DNA of 64,000 nucleotides from Candidatus Woesearchaeota archaeon CG10_big_fil_rev_8_21_14_0_10_44_13 (GTDB lineage Archaea > Nanobdellota > Nanobdellia > Woesearchaeales > UBA12501): NCBI GenBank assembly GCA_002762985.1, contig PCXZ01000032.1, positions 1 to 64,000 on the forward strand. The letters are read 5' to 3'. Below are positions 8,403 through 17,926 of the stretch, in pieces (positions within the stretch are counted from its first letter, which is position 1; every line of letters begins with the position of its first letter). The notes beneath the pieces were generated by a model, which did no database searches, had not been told where the DNA came from, and saw nothing but the letters and a program-made list of their open reading frames with translations. The position numbers were made by a program, and so were the translations under genes.

Positions 8403-8864
8403 ATGCCTAGCTGTGAGATGTGCGGGAAACAGGACAAGCTTTTCAGGACATTGGTGGAGGGTGCAGAGATGACCCTGTGCAAGGACTGCTCAAGATTTGG
8501 AAAGACGCTTGCTGCCCCAAGGATTGTTATAAAAAAAGAGGTCCTGAAGACGAAACAGGAGACGAAATACGAACCGATAGAAGTCATTGTCCTCAATTAT
8601 GGCCAGCTCATAAAAGAGAAGAGGGAGAAGATGGGCCTTAACCAGGAGGAGTTTTCGGCAAAGATGAACGAGAAGGAATCGCTGATACACAAGATAGAGG
8701 CTGGGAAGCATGAGCCTACGATAGAGCTTGCAAGAAAGCTCGAGAATTTCCTCAATATAAAGCTGATTGAGACAAGCGAAGAGGAAAGCGTCATGCCGGC
8801 AAAAAGATCAGGGCCGGTCACGATAGGCGATGTGATATCGATAAAGACAAGGAAATCAAGATGA
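8403..8864 (+). CDS. mbf1: Multiprotein bridging factor 1-like transcription factor (archaeal MBF1)
   Basis: 153 residues. An N-terminal zinc ribbon has two CxxC pairs (C4/C7 and C26/C29). A linker follows, then a cro/C1-type helix-turn-helix around residues 68-125 (LIKEKREKMGLNQEEFSAKM). This is the archaeal MBF1 architecture. Archaeal MBF1 is conserved and linked to transcription and ribosome-associated functions. I start at the ATG at 8403, directly before the first CxxC; an earlier in-frame Met would run inside the YjbQ gene. The stop overlaps the next gene's start by 4 nt. Confidence 0.93.
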   Translation: MPSCEMCGKQDKLFRTLVEGAEMTLCKDCSRFGKTLAAPRIVIKKEVLKTKQETKYEPIEVIVLNYGQLIKEKREKMGLNQEEFSAKMNEKESLIHKIEAGKHEPTIELARKLENFLNIKLIETSEEESVMPAKRSGPVTIGDVISIKTRKSR

Positions 8865-9148
8865 AGGCAAGCGGCAAAAATGGGGGAATGAAGATCCCTA
8901 AAAAAAAGGATTCGACATACGCATGGATATCCTTCCTGCTCCTGTTCTTTTTCTGGGTCCCTCTGCTGAACCTGATAATCCTCCCGGCATCGATTGTTTT
9001 CGGGGCAAAAGCCATAAGGGATGTGAGGGCAGATCCTAAGAGATATGGCGGCAAATGGATTGCGATAATCTCTGTTTTATGCTCGGCCATCTCATTCATA
9101 TTCTCCGTGGTTGTCCTTTACATGGATATTATCGGGAAGCTGTACTAA
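8861..9148 (+). CDS. Small two-helix membrane protein (DUF4190-like)
   Basis: 95 residues: a basic N-terminus, two transmembrane helices (about 22-50 and 67-88) and a short linker containing GAKAIRDVRADP. The pattern of hydrophobic helix, polar GxxA turn, second helix resembles DUF4190 proteins of unknown function. Its ATG overlaps the mbf1 stop (ATGA), so it is the third gene of the YjbQ-mbf1 operon. Confidence 0.72.
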   Translation: MKASGKNGGMKIPKKKDSTYAWISFLLLFFFWVPLLNLIILPASIVFGAKAIRDVRADPKRYGGKWIAIISVLCSAISFIFSVVVLYMDIIGKLY

Positions 9149-9222
9149 GAATTGTTGTGTTGAGAGAAAAGAGGAAACCCGGCAAAAGAAAGATTTATTA
9201 ACAGACAAAAAAGGAAGATTTT

Positions 9223-10482
9223 ATGGCATTAAACCTAATCATGGTCTTCGGAGGGGTCATTTTTGCAGTCCTGTTTGCATTTCTGATGTTTGTCTTCATC
9301 ATAGTGATGGCATCTTTCTTCAGGAAAGAGAAGGAAATGGATCACGAGCCGGAAGTCAGTGTCATCATCCCATGCTATAATGAGGAAAAGAACATCAAAG
9401 GGTGCCTTGACGCGGTTTATTCCCTTGATTATCCCAAAAGCAAGATTGAAGTTATTGTTGTAGATGACGGAAGCACTGACAACACGCTTAAGATACTGAA
9501 GGAATGCCGGAAAAAAAACAGCAAGATTGTGATACTGGAAGGGAAACACGAAGGCAAATCCGCGAGCCTCAACATGGGCGTCAAAAAAGCAAAGAAAGGC
9601 ATAATCTTCACTATTGATGCTGATACTGAAGTGGACAATGGTTCGTTGAAAAAATTGGTGAGGCCATTTGCCAGGCCTGATGTCGGAGCGACAAACGGCT
9701 CATGCATAGCGAGGAACAGGCATTCCATGCTTGAGGTGTTCCAAACAGTAGAATATCATTATAATAACCTTATAAGGAAAAGCTTTTCGATCCTTTTCAG
9801 GAACGGCATATGGTTCTTCGGGGCCTTCGCCTGCTATAAGAAGGATGTCCTTAAGAAGATAGGCTATTTCAAGAAAGACACTATGAATGAGGATATGGAT
9901 GTCGCATTGGAGATCTATCGCGGGGGTTACAAGACAATCAATGTCTATGATGCATTGAGCTATACCCTAGTTCCTGATACCTACCTCAGATTCTTCAGGC
10001 AGAGGGTAAGGTGGTGGGCAGGCGTGCTGCAGGCGCTCCACAAGAACAAGGGATTGTTCGCCAGGGGATCGAATGCATCCATACTCTTCCTTTTCATCAA
10101 CCAGTATTGGTGGTCTTTCTATGCGATAGTTTCGCTTCCGATAATAATCTATCAGATTTTCTACTGGCTCCCTTATAATATGGCAGATTTCAGCTCTTTG
10201 TTCATGTATCTTTTCAGATGGTTCAGTTTCCTGGGGCCGCTAAATGTGCTATACAAGATTCCTGAGTGGGGCATATCCCTTTACAGCATATTCGGCGTCC
10301 TCTCCGGCATAATAAGCGCCATACTCATAGTGATATCCTTATACACATTCAAGGATAGATTGACGATAAAAAATGCTATAGGGGTATTCTTCTATTTCCC
10401 ATATACAATAATTTTAAATACTATTACCTTAATAAGCCTTATAAAGCTAATCTTTTTAAAGAAAAAGCATTTTTCATACTGA
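9223..10482 (+). CDS. Processive-type family 2 glycosyltransferase, membrane-bound
   Basis: 419 residues. One N-terminal transmembrane helix (about 8-30) is followed by a GT2 domain: VSVIIPCYNEE (45-55), VVDDGSTD (D81, D82), IDADT (D132/D134), the acceptor acid in MNEDMD (E223/D224) and QRVRW (Q260-W264). The last motif fits the QxxRW signature of processive synthases such as cellulose or hyaluronan synthase. Several transmembrane helices follow (about 285-410) and could form a polymer channel. It probably makes or extends a surface polysaccharide from a nucleotide sugar; the sugar cannot be read. It is paired with a second GT2 just downstream. Confidence 0.9.
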   Translation: MALNLIMVFGGVIFAVLFAFLMFVFIIVMASFFRKEKEMDHEPEVSVIIPCYNEEKNIKGCLDAVYSLDYPKSKIEVIVVDDGSTDNTLKILKECRKKNSKIVILEGKHEGKSASLNMGVKKAKKGIIFTIDADTEVDNGSLKKLVRPFARPDVGATNGSCIARNRHSMLEVFQTVEYHYNNLIRKSFSILFRNGIWFFGAFACYKKDVLKKIGYFKKDTMNEDMDVALEIYRGGYKTINVYDALSYTLVPDTYLRFFRQRVRWWAGVLQALHKNKGLFARGSNASILFLFINQYWWSFYAIVSLPIIIYQIFYWLPYNMADFSSLFMYLFRWFSFLGPLNVLYKIPEWGISLYSIFGVLSGIISAILIVISLYTFKDRLTIKNAIGVFFYFPYTIILNTITLISLIKLIFLKKKHFSY

Positions 10483-10594
10483 TATTTAATCATATTTCAG
10501 GAGATATCAGGAGAATAAGGGAAAAAACAGATAATATGCTTAAAAACGCCCAAAATGGACCTTTAAGCCAAAAAAAGAGTGAAAGGCATTCATT

Positions 10595-11935
10595 ATGGTA
10601 GCAATAATCAGCATAATCGATTTGGTTAGGGAAGCGAACATCGCTTTTTTGAGATGGAATCTGGAACATGGAAGGCCCATACTTGACAGGCTGCATCTTG
10701 TGTTTGACAAGATATTCTATTTCTTCCTCGCCATAATGATAGGCTTAAGCATATTCTACCTCATATTATCAATAATCTCTCTTTTCCCGGACAGGAAAAA
10801 CAAAGAGAGGGCATTGAGCGCAGATAATATCCCTTTTGTGACTATACAGATACCGACAAGGAATGAATTGATAGCATTAAGATGCGCAGAAAAATGCCTT
10901 GAATTCGATTATCCGAAAGACAAGTACGAGATATTGATAGGTGATGACAGCAATGACGGGGAAGTCTCAAGAAAGCTGAGGGAATTCGCGGACCTGCACA
11001 GCATGGTCAGCGTGATAAAAAGAAAAGAGAATATTGGTTTTAAGCCCGGCAATCTCAACAATATGCTGAAGCGCTCGAACGGCGAGATAATAGTGATCTT
11101 TGATTCGGATTTCACGCCAGAGGCAGATTTCCTGAAGAGGATAGTTGCTCCTATGGTCCATGACAAGAATGTCTCTGCAGTGCAGGCAAGATGGAATTTC
11201 AATAACTTCAGCCAGAACACAGTCACTGTGCTTTCCTCAACAATAGTCTATGTATTCCACCACATCGTCCTTTCATTCATGGACAGGTTCAGGTCAGGTT
11301 CATTGTGCGGATCGGCAGAGGCTGTCAGGAAAAGCGACCTCATAAGGCTTGGGGGCTGGAGATCAGGCAGCCTTACAGAGGATGTTGAATATTCATTGAG
11401 GCTGTATAAGGAGAATAAGAAGATAATCTATCTGGCAGGCCTTGAATGCTATAGTGAAGTGCCTTACAAGGCAAAAGACCTTTACAAACAGCAGATGAGA
11501 TGGGCTTATGGCGTAGTTGCGGCCTATATATCCCATTCAAAAGACCTTGTTTTCAGCAAGACCCTTTCGATAAAAAAGAAATTGCTGAGTTTCTGCGCCG
11601 GCTTCGGCTATTCCCTGCCGATAATGATCATGTCCTTGTTCTTGTTCGGATTATTGAGCTTTGTGACGGACAGGCCCGGCCCGATTGACATCCCAAAGTT
11701 CGTCTCAGAGACGGGCAGGAATGTATTGCTAACTTCGGGATTGATAGCAGCAAGCTTCGTCTCTTTGTACAAGGCAAAGAAACTTAAGTATTCGTTCAGG
11801 ATGATATTGGCCTCTTTCAGCATAGGGATTGTAACGACATTCTATGTCAACAAGGGCATATTCAAATCGGTCATGAAAAGGCCGATGGAATGGTATCTTC
11901 TCAACAAGAATGCCGATTATGCCTCAGATAGGTAG
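10595..11935 (+). CDS. Cellulose-synthase-like family 2 glycosyltransferase
   Basis: 446 residues. A transmembrane helix near 40-62 precedes the GT2 core: TIQIPTRNE (83-91), IGDDSND (D117, D118), IFDSDFTP (DSD at 170-172), LTEDVEYS (acceptor acid near 262-263) and QQMRW (299-303). Further membrane helices lie at about 325-420. The FDSD and QxxRW motifs place it with cellulose-synthase-like processive enzymes. It may act with the preceding GT2 on a common surface glycan. Only distant similarity is seen between the two, so they are not a recent duplication. Confidence 0.88.
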   Translation: MVAIISIIDLVREANIAFLRWNLEHGRPILDRLHLVFDKIFYFFLAIMIGLSIFYLILSIISLFPDRKNKERALSADNIPFVTIQIPTRNELIALRCAEKCLEFDYPKDKYEILIGDDSNDGEVSRKLREFADLHSMVSVIKRKENIGFKPGNLNNMLKRSNGEIIVIFDSDFTPEADFLKRIVAPMVHDKNVSAVQARWNFNNFSQNTVTVLSSTIVYVFHHIVLSFMDRFRSGSLCGSAEAVRKSDLIRLGGWRSGSLTEDVEYSLRLYKENKKIIYLAGLECYSEVPYKAKDLYKQQMRWAYGVVAAYISHSKDLVFSKTLSIKKKLLSFCAGFGYSLPIMIMSLFLFGLLSFVTDRPGPIDIPKFVSETGRNVLLTSGLIAASFVSLYKAKKLKYSFRMILASFSIGIVTTFYVNKGIFKSVMKRPMEWYLLNKNADYASDR

Positions 11936-12054
11936 AATAAAAGACAGGATAAAAGCGATTTTTAACATATAACTTTACAATATAAGATATCCATAATAAA
12001 CTATTTATAGGTATGCCAATTGTATATTAGTTAACTTATTGGAAGAGCAAACAA

Positions 12055-12774
12055 ATGAAAAAAAAATCTGTTAAAGGCAATAATGGCGAAACGGAATTAA
12101 AGATAGGATGGAAAGCCATGCCATTGAAAGAGAAGATTTCTGATCCTGCATCAATCTGGTTTTTTGCAGTGATGGTAATATACCTCATCCAGGCAGTATT
12201 TGCAGCATTCTATGAATCTTCGCCTCCTCTTGTGGATTTTTTCACAGTAACTCCCATCATCATCATAGCATTCATACTCCATCTTCTGTTCAGGTTCAAC
12301 AGGACAGTGCCTATTACATTGGGCATAGGATTCATGTTTCATATACTGGGGCTGTACAAGATCATACCTTACAACCAGTATTATGTTGGAGAATTGTATG
12401 GCGCTCCGCAGCTTTACTATCATTATGACTGGATTGTCCATATTATGGGGGTAGGTTTCATGGCAATAGCATTATCCTCTGTGCTTTATCCTTATCTGAA
12501 GAGGGCATTTGACAGCAGGTTCATGACATTCCTCATATTGATCCTGTGCACCGTCGGCCTTGGCTCGTTGAATGAGGTCGTAGAATTCATGGGGTATGGT
12601 GTTTATGGTTATGGGGAGGGATTTTTGGAGTTCGGTTCAGGGGACAGCTCGCCAAGCCAGGGGCCATGGACAAACTCCTGCACTGACATGCTCAATAATA
12701 CGATAGGAAGCGTTGTTTTCATAGGGGCATTCGTCCTAAATAAGAAGTACGGCTGGTTCAGCGGATCCCATTGA
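12055..12774 (+). CDS. DUF2238 (YjdF-like) multi-pass membrane protein
   Basis: 239 residues with about six transmembrane helices. Family-like conserved spots are YYHYDWIVHIMGVG (about 121-134), GLGSLNEVVEFMGYG (around 165-180) and CTDMLNNTIGS near 215-225, with His, Glu and Asp placed as in DUF2238/YjdF proteins. Function is unknown. The ORF ends in a 17-nt overlap with the convergent MurG-like gene. A TATA box (ACTATTTATAGG near 12000-12012) precedes it. Confidence 0.82.
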   Translation: MKKKSVKGNNGETELKIGWKAMPLKEKISDPASIWFFAVMVIYLIQAVFAAFYESSPPLVDFFTVTPIIIIAFILHLLFRFNRTVPITLGIGFMFHILGLYKIIPYNQYYVGELYGAPQLYYHYDWIVHIMGVGFMAIALSSVLYPYLKRAFDSRFMTFLILILCTVGLGSLNEVVEFMGYGVYGYGEGFLEFGSGDSSPSQGPWTNSCTDMLNNTIGSVVFIGAFVLNKKYGWFSGSH

Positions 12775-13810
12775 TTACAGAATCAAGTTTCTTGAATGTA
12801 TCCGAGTTATTATCCGGTTTATCTTTGAATTCATACCTTCTAAGATTCCTCTTGTAATTTTCAATGTTTCCCATGAATTCCTCTATCTGGTTCTTGCTTG
12901 TGATGCTTGACATCTTCCCATAGCCGAGCCTTTCCAGATATAAGGCATTGAGGATCTGCTCAAAATGATTTTTTATGGGTATCGAGAGTATCGGCTTTTC
13001 AAGGTGCAATGCTTCTGAAATAAGCGTAAACCCTCCATTAGTTATGAGCGCTTTGCAGCCTGCAAGCTCCCCGAAGAACCTGTTTTCATTGAATTTCCTG
13101 AAAACAATATTGTGGTCTTTCTTTTCGATGCCAAAGCCGTATACTATGAACCTCTGGTCTATTTTTTTGAGCTCTTCTATCAGTTTTTTGTTGGAATCAG
13201 AAGTCTGGTACACAAGGATGTAATCCTTTTCTGCGCGCTTCAATCCTAATACCTCTTCCCTGATTATTGGCGCAACCAGATGCACATCGCTTGATTTCGG
13301 TTCGCTATGGAAGAAAGACGTAACAAGATAATGTCCTGCTTTGGGTATTATCAGCCTATTGACCAATCTTAACTGAAGATAATCCAAGATGTATCTTTTT
13401 GGGTAGGTTATCTTTACCATATTGCTCAAATGGTGGTTGCCTATGCTTATGGTTGGGATTGACTTGAATAGGCCAGCATATGCGGAGATTATATCAAAAT
13501 CCGAGATTATGATGTCTGGCTTGAAATCCTTAATCTCGCGGCTTATGAAGCTGAAAGACGCTGCCAATCTGGAAAAATTCAGGATATTCGAGAATAATGT
13601 GCTTACTTCATCAATCCCGTTTTTCTTATAGTTGATATGAAGGCCTTCTATCTCATTCACATCATCAAACTTCCCTGAGAGATAGGAATAGGCCCTGCTG
13701 CTCGAGAATATCTTCACATCATTCTTCTTCTTCAGATGCTCTATTATCGGCCTGCTCCTTACAGCATGGCCCATGCCTTCCCCGCAGACACTGTATATTA
13801 TCCTTGCCAT
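12758..13810 (-). CDS. MurG-like (GT28/GT-B) glycosyltransferase
   Basis: 350 residues. The N-terminus MARIIYSVCGEGMGHAVRS has the GEGMGH glycine-rich turn of the archaeal MJ1255-type family, related to MurG and GT28. The C-terminal half contains the nucleotide-sugar region GCKALITNGGFTLISEALHLEKP (around 255-277), with the TNGG and E signatures. It should transfer a sugar from a UDP-sugar to a lipid or glycan acceptor at the membrane. I start at Met 13810 because the upstream 18 residues (from 13864) look non-family. It is the last gene of a three-gene minus-strand operon with two GT-C-like membrane proteins. Confidence 0.88.
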   Translation of the reverse strand: MARIIYSVCGEGMGHAVRSRPIIEHLKKKNDVKIFSSSRAYSYLSGKFDDVNEIEGLHINYKKNGIDEVSTLFSNILNFSRLAASFSFISREIKDFKPDIIISDFDIISAYAGLFKSIPTISIGNHHLSNMVKITYPKRYILDYLQLRLVNRLIIPKAGHYLVTSFFHSEPKSSDVHLVAPIIREEVLGLKRAEKDYILVYQTSDSNKKLIEELKKIDQRFIVYGFGIEKKDHNIVFRKFNENRFFGELAGCKALITNGGFTLISEALHLEKPILSIPIKNHFEQILNALYLERLGYGKMSSITSKNQIEEFMGNIENYKRNLRRYEFKDKPDNNSDTFKKLDSVINGIR

Positions 13811-13896
13811 CTTGTTGGTTTTAAATATGATGATACGTGCTCTTGCCGGCAGAAGATACGGCAAAATCCACAGTTAACCCCCTATCAAGTTCTATG

Positions 13897-15366
13897 TTAA
13901 GATACTTCTGTCTGCCATATCTCGCTGTTGGCATTGCTATATACTTTCCTGAAGGTCATATTGTTCCTTAGCAGATAAAGCAGGCCTTCGCTCTTCTTGC
14001 TCCATACGAGGCCCTGCCTCATCTCTTCGTCTATGAATATATAAGAGATGTTATAAGCCCTTAAGATCTCGGCAGAATCATCAAGATCCATGCTATAAAA
14101 CATCTCATTGGTATCATTGTATTTCTTATCAAAATTAGATATGGATGAGGAAAAGCCGTCTATTAATGCCGGCCTCTGCGCAATTGATTCTATCCAGTGG
14201 CCCCTTGAATAATGGGACAGCACTATCTGGCCAGGATAAGAATTCTCATTCAGCCATTCCATGCTCTCAGCCATGCTGTTGTCCGGCATCGAGAAAGGCA
14301 TCCTGTTCAGGTAGGATGCTGTTGAAAACAGCAATCCGCATCCTATAAGGATGAATGAAAGATTCCTTATCGGGGGAAATTTCCATTCCAGGGTATTAAG
14401 CCTTTTCAGGCCGACAGATGCAAATATCGTGAGTATGAATGTGTTATAAAAGCTTGTCTCTCCGCCCATATATGCTGTTGCACCGGTAATAAAAAGTAAG
14501 GCCATATACAGCGGATAATATCTTCCTTTATCTTTCCATGAATAAAACACACCTATGACCCCAAGAACAATCGCGAATGGACTGAACCCTGCCTTTGCTC
14601 CGAGATCAGAGCTTATCACTTTCAGGAGGTTAGTTACCGGGAATTCGAAGTTGTAATAGAACCTTACAGGATGCACAAAGTAAAAACCCACAAGGACGAT
14701 TGTTGCAATAAACGCCCTCATCTTGTTCTTGTTATCAAGATTATAGAAGAAGAAAATGATGATGAGTATGATCAATGAATTGAATACGCCGGAAAAAGAT
14801 GCAATAATGAAACACAGGACTGAAAGCCCGAAAATCACCCTGTTCTCCCTCAAGAACAGATAACTGCCAAGAAGGATCATGAATATGGAAAGGCAGTTGG
14901 GGGTTGAAACCGTGAAAAGATAGAGGAATGGCGGCGAAATGAGGAGCAGAATGGAGATTATGAATCTCTCAAAATCACCCACACCTAAGCTCTTAAGGAG
15001 GAGATAGAATATTATGATGGAGAGTATGCCTAATGCGAATGGCAGAAGCTTTGAAGCAATATCCATTCCAGTTATATGCCCTACGCCGGCCAAAGCGTAA
15101 TGGTAAGGCAGGAAAACAAAATCCCTCCCCCCATAGATAAGGGTGTCCCTATCATACCCTCCGTTGATCAGATTTTCTGCTGTGCGATAATGATGGTATG
15201 CCTGGCTGCCTATGAGCGTATTGTTGCCCCCAATGAACCTTATCATGTGCGGCAGCATCAATATGATGAAAGAGAGGATGATTATGTAAAAAAGGTATCC
15301 CCTCTTGCGGACCTTTGCCGGATTTTTTTTGTTTTCTTTATTCAATTTCTTCATTTTCATCTTCAA
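13897..15366 (-). CDS. GT-C/AglB-like multi-pass membrane protein (first of a pair)
   Basis: 489 residues: a very basic N-terminus, about 11 transmembrane helices, then a soluble C-terminal domain (about 365-489). The first extracellular loop holds GSQAYHHYRTAENLING and LIYGGRDF. Right after the last helix comes MEWLNENSYPG, then SHYSRGHWIESIAQRP and ALIDG. This is laid out like the segment of STT3/AglB oligosaccharyltransferases that carries WWDYG, but that motif is absent. It is probably a GT-C family lipid-linked sugar transferase or degenerate relative. The neighbouring upstream gene has the same layout, 25 bp away. Confidence 0.72.
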   Translation of the reverse strand: MKMKMKKLNKENKKNPAKVRKRGYLFYIIILSFIILMLPHMIRFIGGNNTLIGSQAYHHYRTAENLINGGYDRDTLIYGGRDFVFLPYHYALAGVGHITGMDIASKLLPFALGILSIIIFYLLLKSLGVGDFERFIISILLLISPPFLYLFTVSTPNCLSIFMILLGSYLFLRENRVIFGLSVLCFIIASFSGVFNSLIILIIIFFFYNLDNKNKMRAFIATIVLVGFYFVHPVRFYYNFEFPVTNLLKVISSDLGAKAGFSPFAIVLGVIGVFYSWKDKGRYYPLYMALLFITGATAYMGGETSFYNTFILTIFASVGLKRLNTLEWKFPPIRNLSFILIGCGLLFSTASYLNRMPFSMPDNSMAESMEWLNENSYPGQIVLSHYSRGHWIESIAQRPALIDGFSSSISNFDKKYNDTNEMFYSMDLDDSAEILRAYNISYIFIDEEMRQGLVWSKKSEGLLYLLRNNMTFRKVYSNANSEIWQTEVS

Positions 15367-15391
15367 GATTGCTCTTTGTCCTGTTTTTCAT

Positions 15392-16897
15392 TCAAAGCGT
15401 CTTAAGCCTGCACATTGACCTGTAAACTTTTATATTATTGTCATAGACCAGGCTGAAACATTTTGAATCTTTGGCGTATGCCAATTCCCCTATGCCAAAC
15501 TCCTGCTTGGCCCTGGGTGTGAGGAGCACATATTCTACGCCATACTTATCGAGCAGTTTCAGTGCATTTGTCTCGAATCGCGCAGTATATGCCTTTTCGA
15601 TATCGAGGTGTCTTTCCTCTGCATCCTTGACCATCAGGAAATTATCGTCTGCGATATCCTTCCTTTTGGCTATGGATGTCACAAGATAACCTTCGCTCAA
15701 AGGCGCAAGTATGGTCGAATTTTTTTCTGTGTTGAGGCTTATCCATTTAAGGACTGAAACCTCCTCATCGCTTATGGTGTTCCTTACTGCCTCGTTTGCG
15801 TATAATATCGAAGGGATGATGGATGTCATCAGCAGGGGTATCAGGAAAAGTATGAATAAGAGGTTTGCGAATCTTGCAAAACGCGTATTTTTCCAGTAGT
15901 CGAATGACCACCTGTAAAACCTGGCGAAAAGTATCACTGAGATTATCCCTAGGCATATCAGGCCTACATAAAGCTCTATGAGCTTCAGCCAGAGCAGAAG
16001 CACTGTTGCAAATGCGAATGAGGTGAAGAAACATGATGCCCTGTGGCTCGGATTGTATATGTGCTGCAGTATTGCGTATGTGGCATATAGGAGAGGGATA
16101 GAGCCTATCTGGTATATCGCCCCGAGTATCGTTATGTTGCCGAAGTAATTCTTGAGTATCTCGATAGGGACATTCTGCCATATCACAGAATAGCCGTTGA
16201 AGAGGAATGCCTTCTTATAGACTATGAAAAGAAACCATGTCACAAAGAGTATTGAGAAAAGCATGGTCTCTACTTCAGCCCTGTTATGGTTCATGCGGTC
16301 AATCTTCAGAAGGAAGATGTAGAAGATGAATCCTATCGGAAGAAGTATGGCAATTGGGCTTATCATTGTGAACAAAAATAGGCTTATAAGGTAGACATAT
16401 ACATATCCTGGATCCTCTATCCTCATGAAACAGTATACACAGAAGAAAAGAAGAGGGAAAGTGATGGCATAGACTGACAATGAATTGAATGTCGTCTTGA
16501 AGAATACGGGGATGAAACCTGAGATGGATGCTGAGAAAAGCGCTGCGGGCTCATCTTTTGAAAGCTCGTATGCCGCAAGATATACTACTACTACAAGGAG
16601 AGATGCGAAGATATTGACAATCACCTTGCCGACAAGCTCTATGGGCAGGAGGATGTTGAAAAATGCCAGCATGTAATAAAAGACAGGGCTTCCTATGTTT
16701 GTCCTGCCGCCATAGCTCAGAGGGTCATGCACAATGGGCAAACCTGTTGAGAGTATGCTTTCAACCTGCCTTTGGTTGAAATAATCCTTATTGTCTGAGA
16801 AATAGGGGGTCTGGAAAGCATAGTAAAACCTTAATGTCAACACTACAAGGAAGATTATCAAGACCATATATTGGGTTTTAGTGGGTTTAAAAGCCAT
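15392..16897 (-). CDS. GT-C/AglB-like multi-pass membrane protein (second of a pair)
   Basis: 501 residues with about 12 transmembrane helices. Its first loop reads FSDNKDYFNQRQVESILSTG followed by PLSYGGRTN, matching the loop position and YGGR motif of its neighbour. The C-terminal soluble domain begins VLKWISLNTEKNS and APLSEGYLVTSIAKRKD, again the place where AglB carries WWDYG. Acidic/polar residues in loop 1 (DN) fit a GT-C active site. The likely role is dolichol-phosphate-sugar-dependent glycosyl transfer at the outer face. It is first gene of the minus-strand operon; a TATA-like TTTTTTAAAC lies near 16921-16931. Whether it is catalytic is unknown. Confidence 0.72.
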   Translation of the reverse strand: MAFKPTKTQYMVLIIFLVVLTLRFYYAFQTPYFSDNKDYFNQRQVESILSTGLPIVHDPLSYGGRTNIGSPVFYYMLAFFNILLPIELVGKVIVNIFASLLVVVVYLAAYELSKDEPAALFSASISGFIPVFFKTTFNSLSVYAITFPLLFFCVYCFMRIEDPGYVYVYLISLFLFTMISPIAILLPIGFIFYIFLLKIDRMNHNRAEVETMLFSILFVTWFLFIVYKKAFLFNGYSVIWQNVPIEILKNYFGNITILGAIYQIGSIPLLYATYAILQHIYNPSHRASCFFTSFAFATVLLLWLKLIELYVGLICLGIISVILFARFYRWSFDYWKNTRFARFANLLFILFLIPLLMTSIIPSILYANEAVRNTISDEEVSVLKWISLNTEKNSTILAPLSEGYLVTSIAKRKDIADDNFLMVKDAEERHLDIEKAYTARFETNALKLLDKYGVEYVLLTPRAKQEFGIGELAYAKDSKCFSLVYDNNIKVYRSMCRLKTL

Positions 16898-16970
16898 ATA
16901 AGCCTCTTAATAGGTTTCAGTTTAAAAAAGTTTAGCAATTCCGGGAGGTTGAAAAATAAATTGGCCTCCT

Positions 16971-17075
16971 GAAAGCCGCTAATGCGCTCCGTCAGCTTCT
17001 GAAACTGCGTTTTTGTCAGATTTATAGGTATCTTATTCTGTAAAACTTGGACTTCGCTAGGCAGTAGCGGCTTTC
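16971..17075. repeat. 11-bp inverted repeat in the divergent promoter region
   Basis: GAAAGCCGCTA at 16971-16981 is exactly complementary to TAGCGGCTTTC at 17065-17075, with 83 nt between. A smaller hairpin (GGAGG/CCTCC, about 16944-16969) lies next to it. The region separates the divergent GT-C operon and radB. It could be a folded small RNA or a regulatory site. Confidence 0.5.
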
Positions 17076-17139
17076 TTGCTTAATTTGACTGCACCAAAAA
17101 TAAGAAGATATTTAAATAAGAATTGCTAGAATATGCCCT

Positions 17140-17823
17140 ATGGGGGCCAAAAGAATACCAACAGGGATATCCGTCCTGGACAATGTCCTTAGGGGGGGTT
17201 ACGAGCCTGATGTCATCACGACTTTATACGGTCCTGCCGGCTCCGGCAAGACGAACTTCTGCATAATGTGCATGATAGAGACTGTGAAAAGGAACAAGAA
17301 AGTCATCTATATAGACACTGAAGGGGGTTTTTCTGTTGAAAGGCTGATGCAGGTCTATAATGATTACAAGACTGTTCTTGACAGCACCCTCTTCTTCAAG
17401 CCGACATCATTTGAGGACCAGAAGAAGGTCTTTGACAAGCTCAAGAGCATTGTGACAGACAAGATAGGCCTTATCATAGTGGACAGCATTTCCATGCTGT
17501 ACAGGCTTGAGATGGGGAAAACAGAGGAGGTATATCACACCAACAGGGAGCTTGGCCTGCACTTGTCCATACTCACTGATATCACAAGGAACAGGAACAT
17601 CCCTGTGCTTCTCACCAATCAGGTATATTCTGTCTTCGATGAGAGAGACAAGGTGAATATGGTAGGAGGGGATATAATAAGATATGGTAGCAAATGCCTG
17701 ATCGAGCTGCAGAAGGCCCACATGAACAAGAGGAAGATTTTCATACGCAAGCACAGGTCATTGCCTGAGTCCGAAGGCCATCTGTTCGAGATAAGGGAAG
17801 AAGGGATTTCTGAAGTCCAGTGA
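17140..17823 (+). CDS. radB: RadB recombinase-like ATPase
   Basis: 227 residues, the short RecA/RadA-family paralogue of archaea, without the N-terminal HhH domain of RadA. Walker A is GPAGSGKTN (31-39); Walker B is LIIVDS (111-116); a family-like NQVYSVFDE segment follows. RadB is thought to modulate RadA-dependent homologous recombination. The gene has a TATA element TTTAAATAAG (17110-17119) and a short leader. It is convergent with rps2. Confidence 0.94.
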   Translation: MGAKRIPTGISVLDNVLRGGYEPDVITTLYGPAGSGKTNFCIMCMIETVKRNKKVIYIDTEGGFSVERLMQVYNDYKTVLDSTLFFKPTSFEDQKKVFDKLKSIVTDKIGLIIVDSISMLYRLEMGKTEEVYHTNRELGLHLSILTDITRNRNIPVLLTNQVYSVFDERDKVNMVGGDIIRYGSKCLIELQKAHMNKRKIFIRKHRSLPESEGHLFEIREEGISEVQ

Positions 17824-17861
17824 CAAATACATGATTCAGGTAATCATCTTATTTATGTAAT

Positions 17862-17887
17862 CATGCTGCTGATTACTGTGCAGCATG
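17862..17887. terminator. Hairpin between convergent radB and rps2
   Basis: CATGCTGC (17862-17869) and GCAGCATG (17880-17887) form a perfect 8-bp stem with a 10-nt loop. It sits between two converging genes and could help end both transcripts. There is no T-tract directly after it, so the role is a guess. Confidence 0.45.
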
Positions 17888-17926
17888 CCTACCAAACCGC
17901 CAAAATCCTTATCGATTGTTTATTGT

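Noticed and set aside
13897-16897. One frameshifted gene instead of two GT-C-like genes
   Set aside because: Each has its own N-terminal region, full set of helices and C-terminal domain, with similar layouts, so they are two complete genes.
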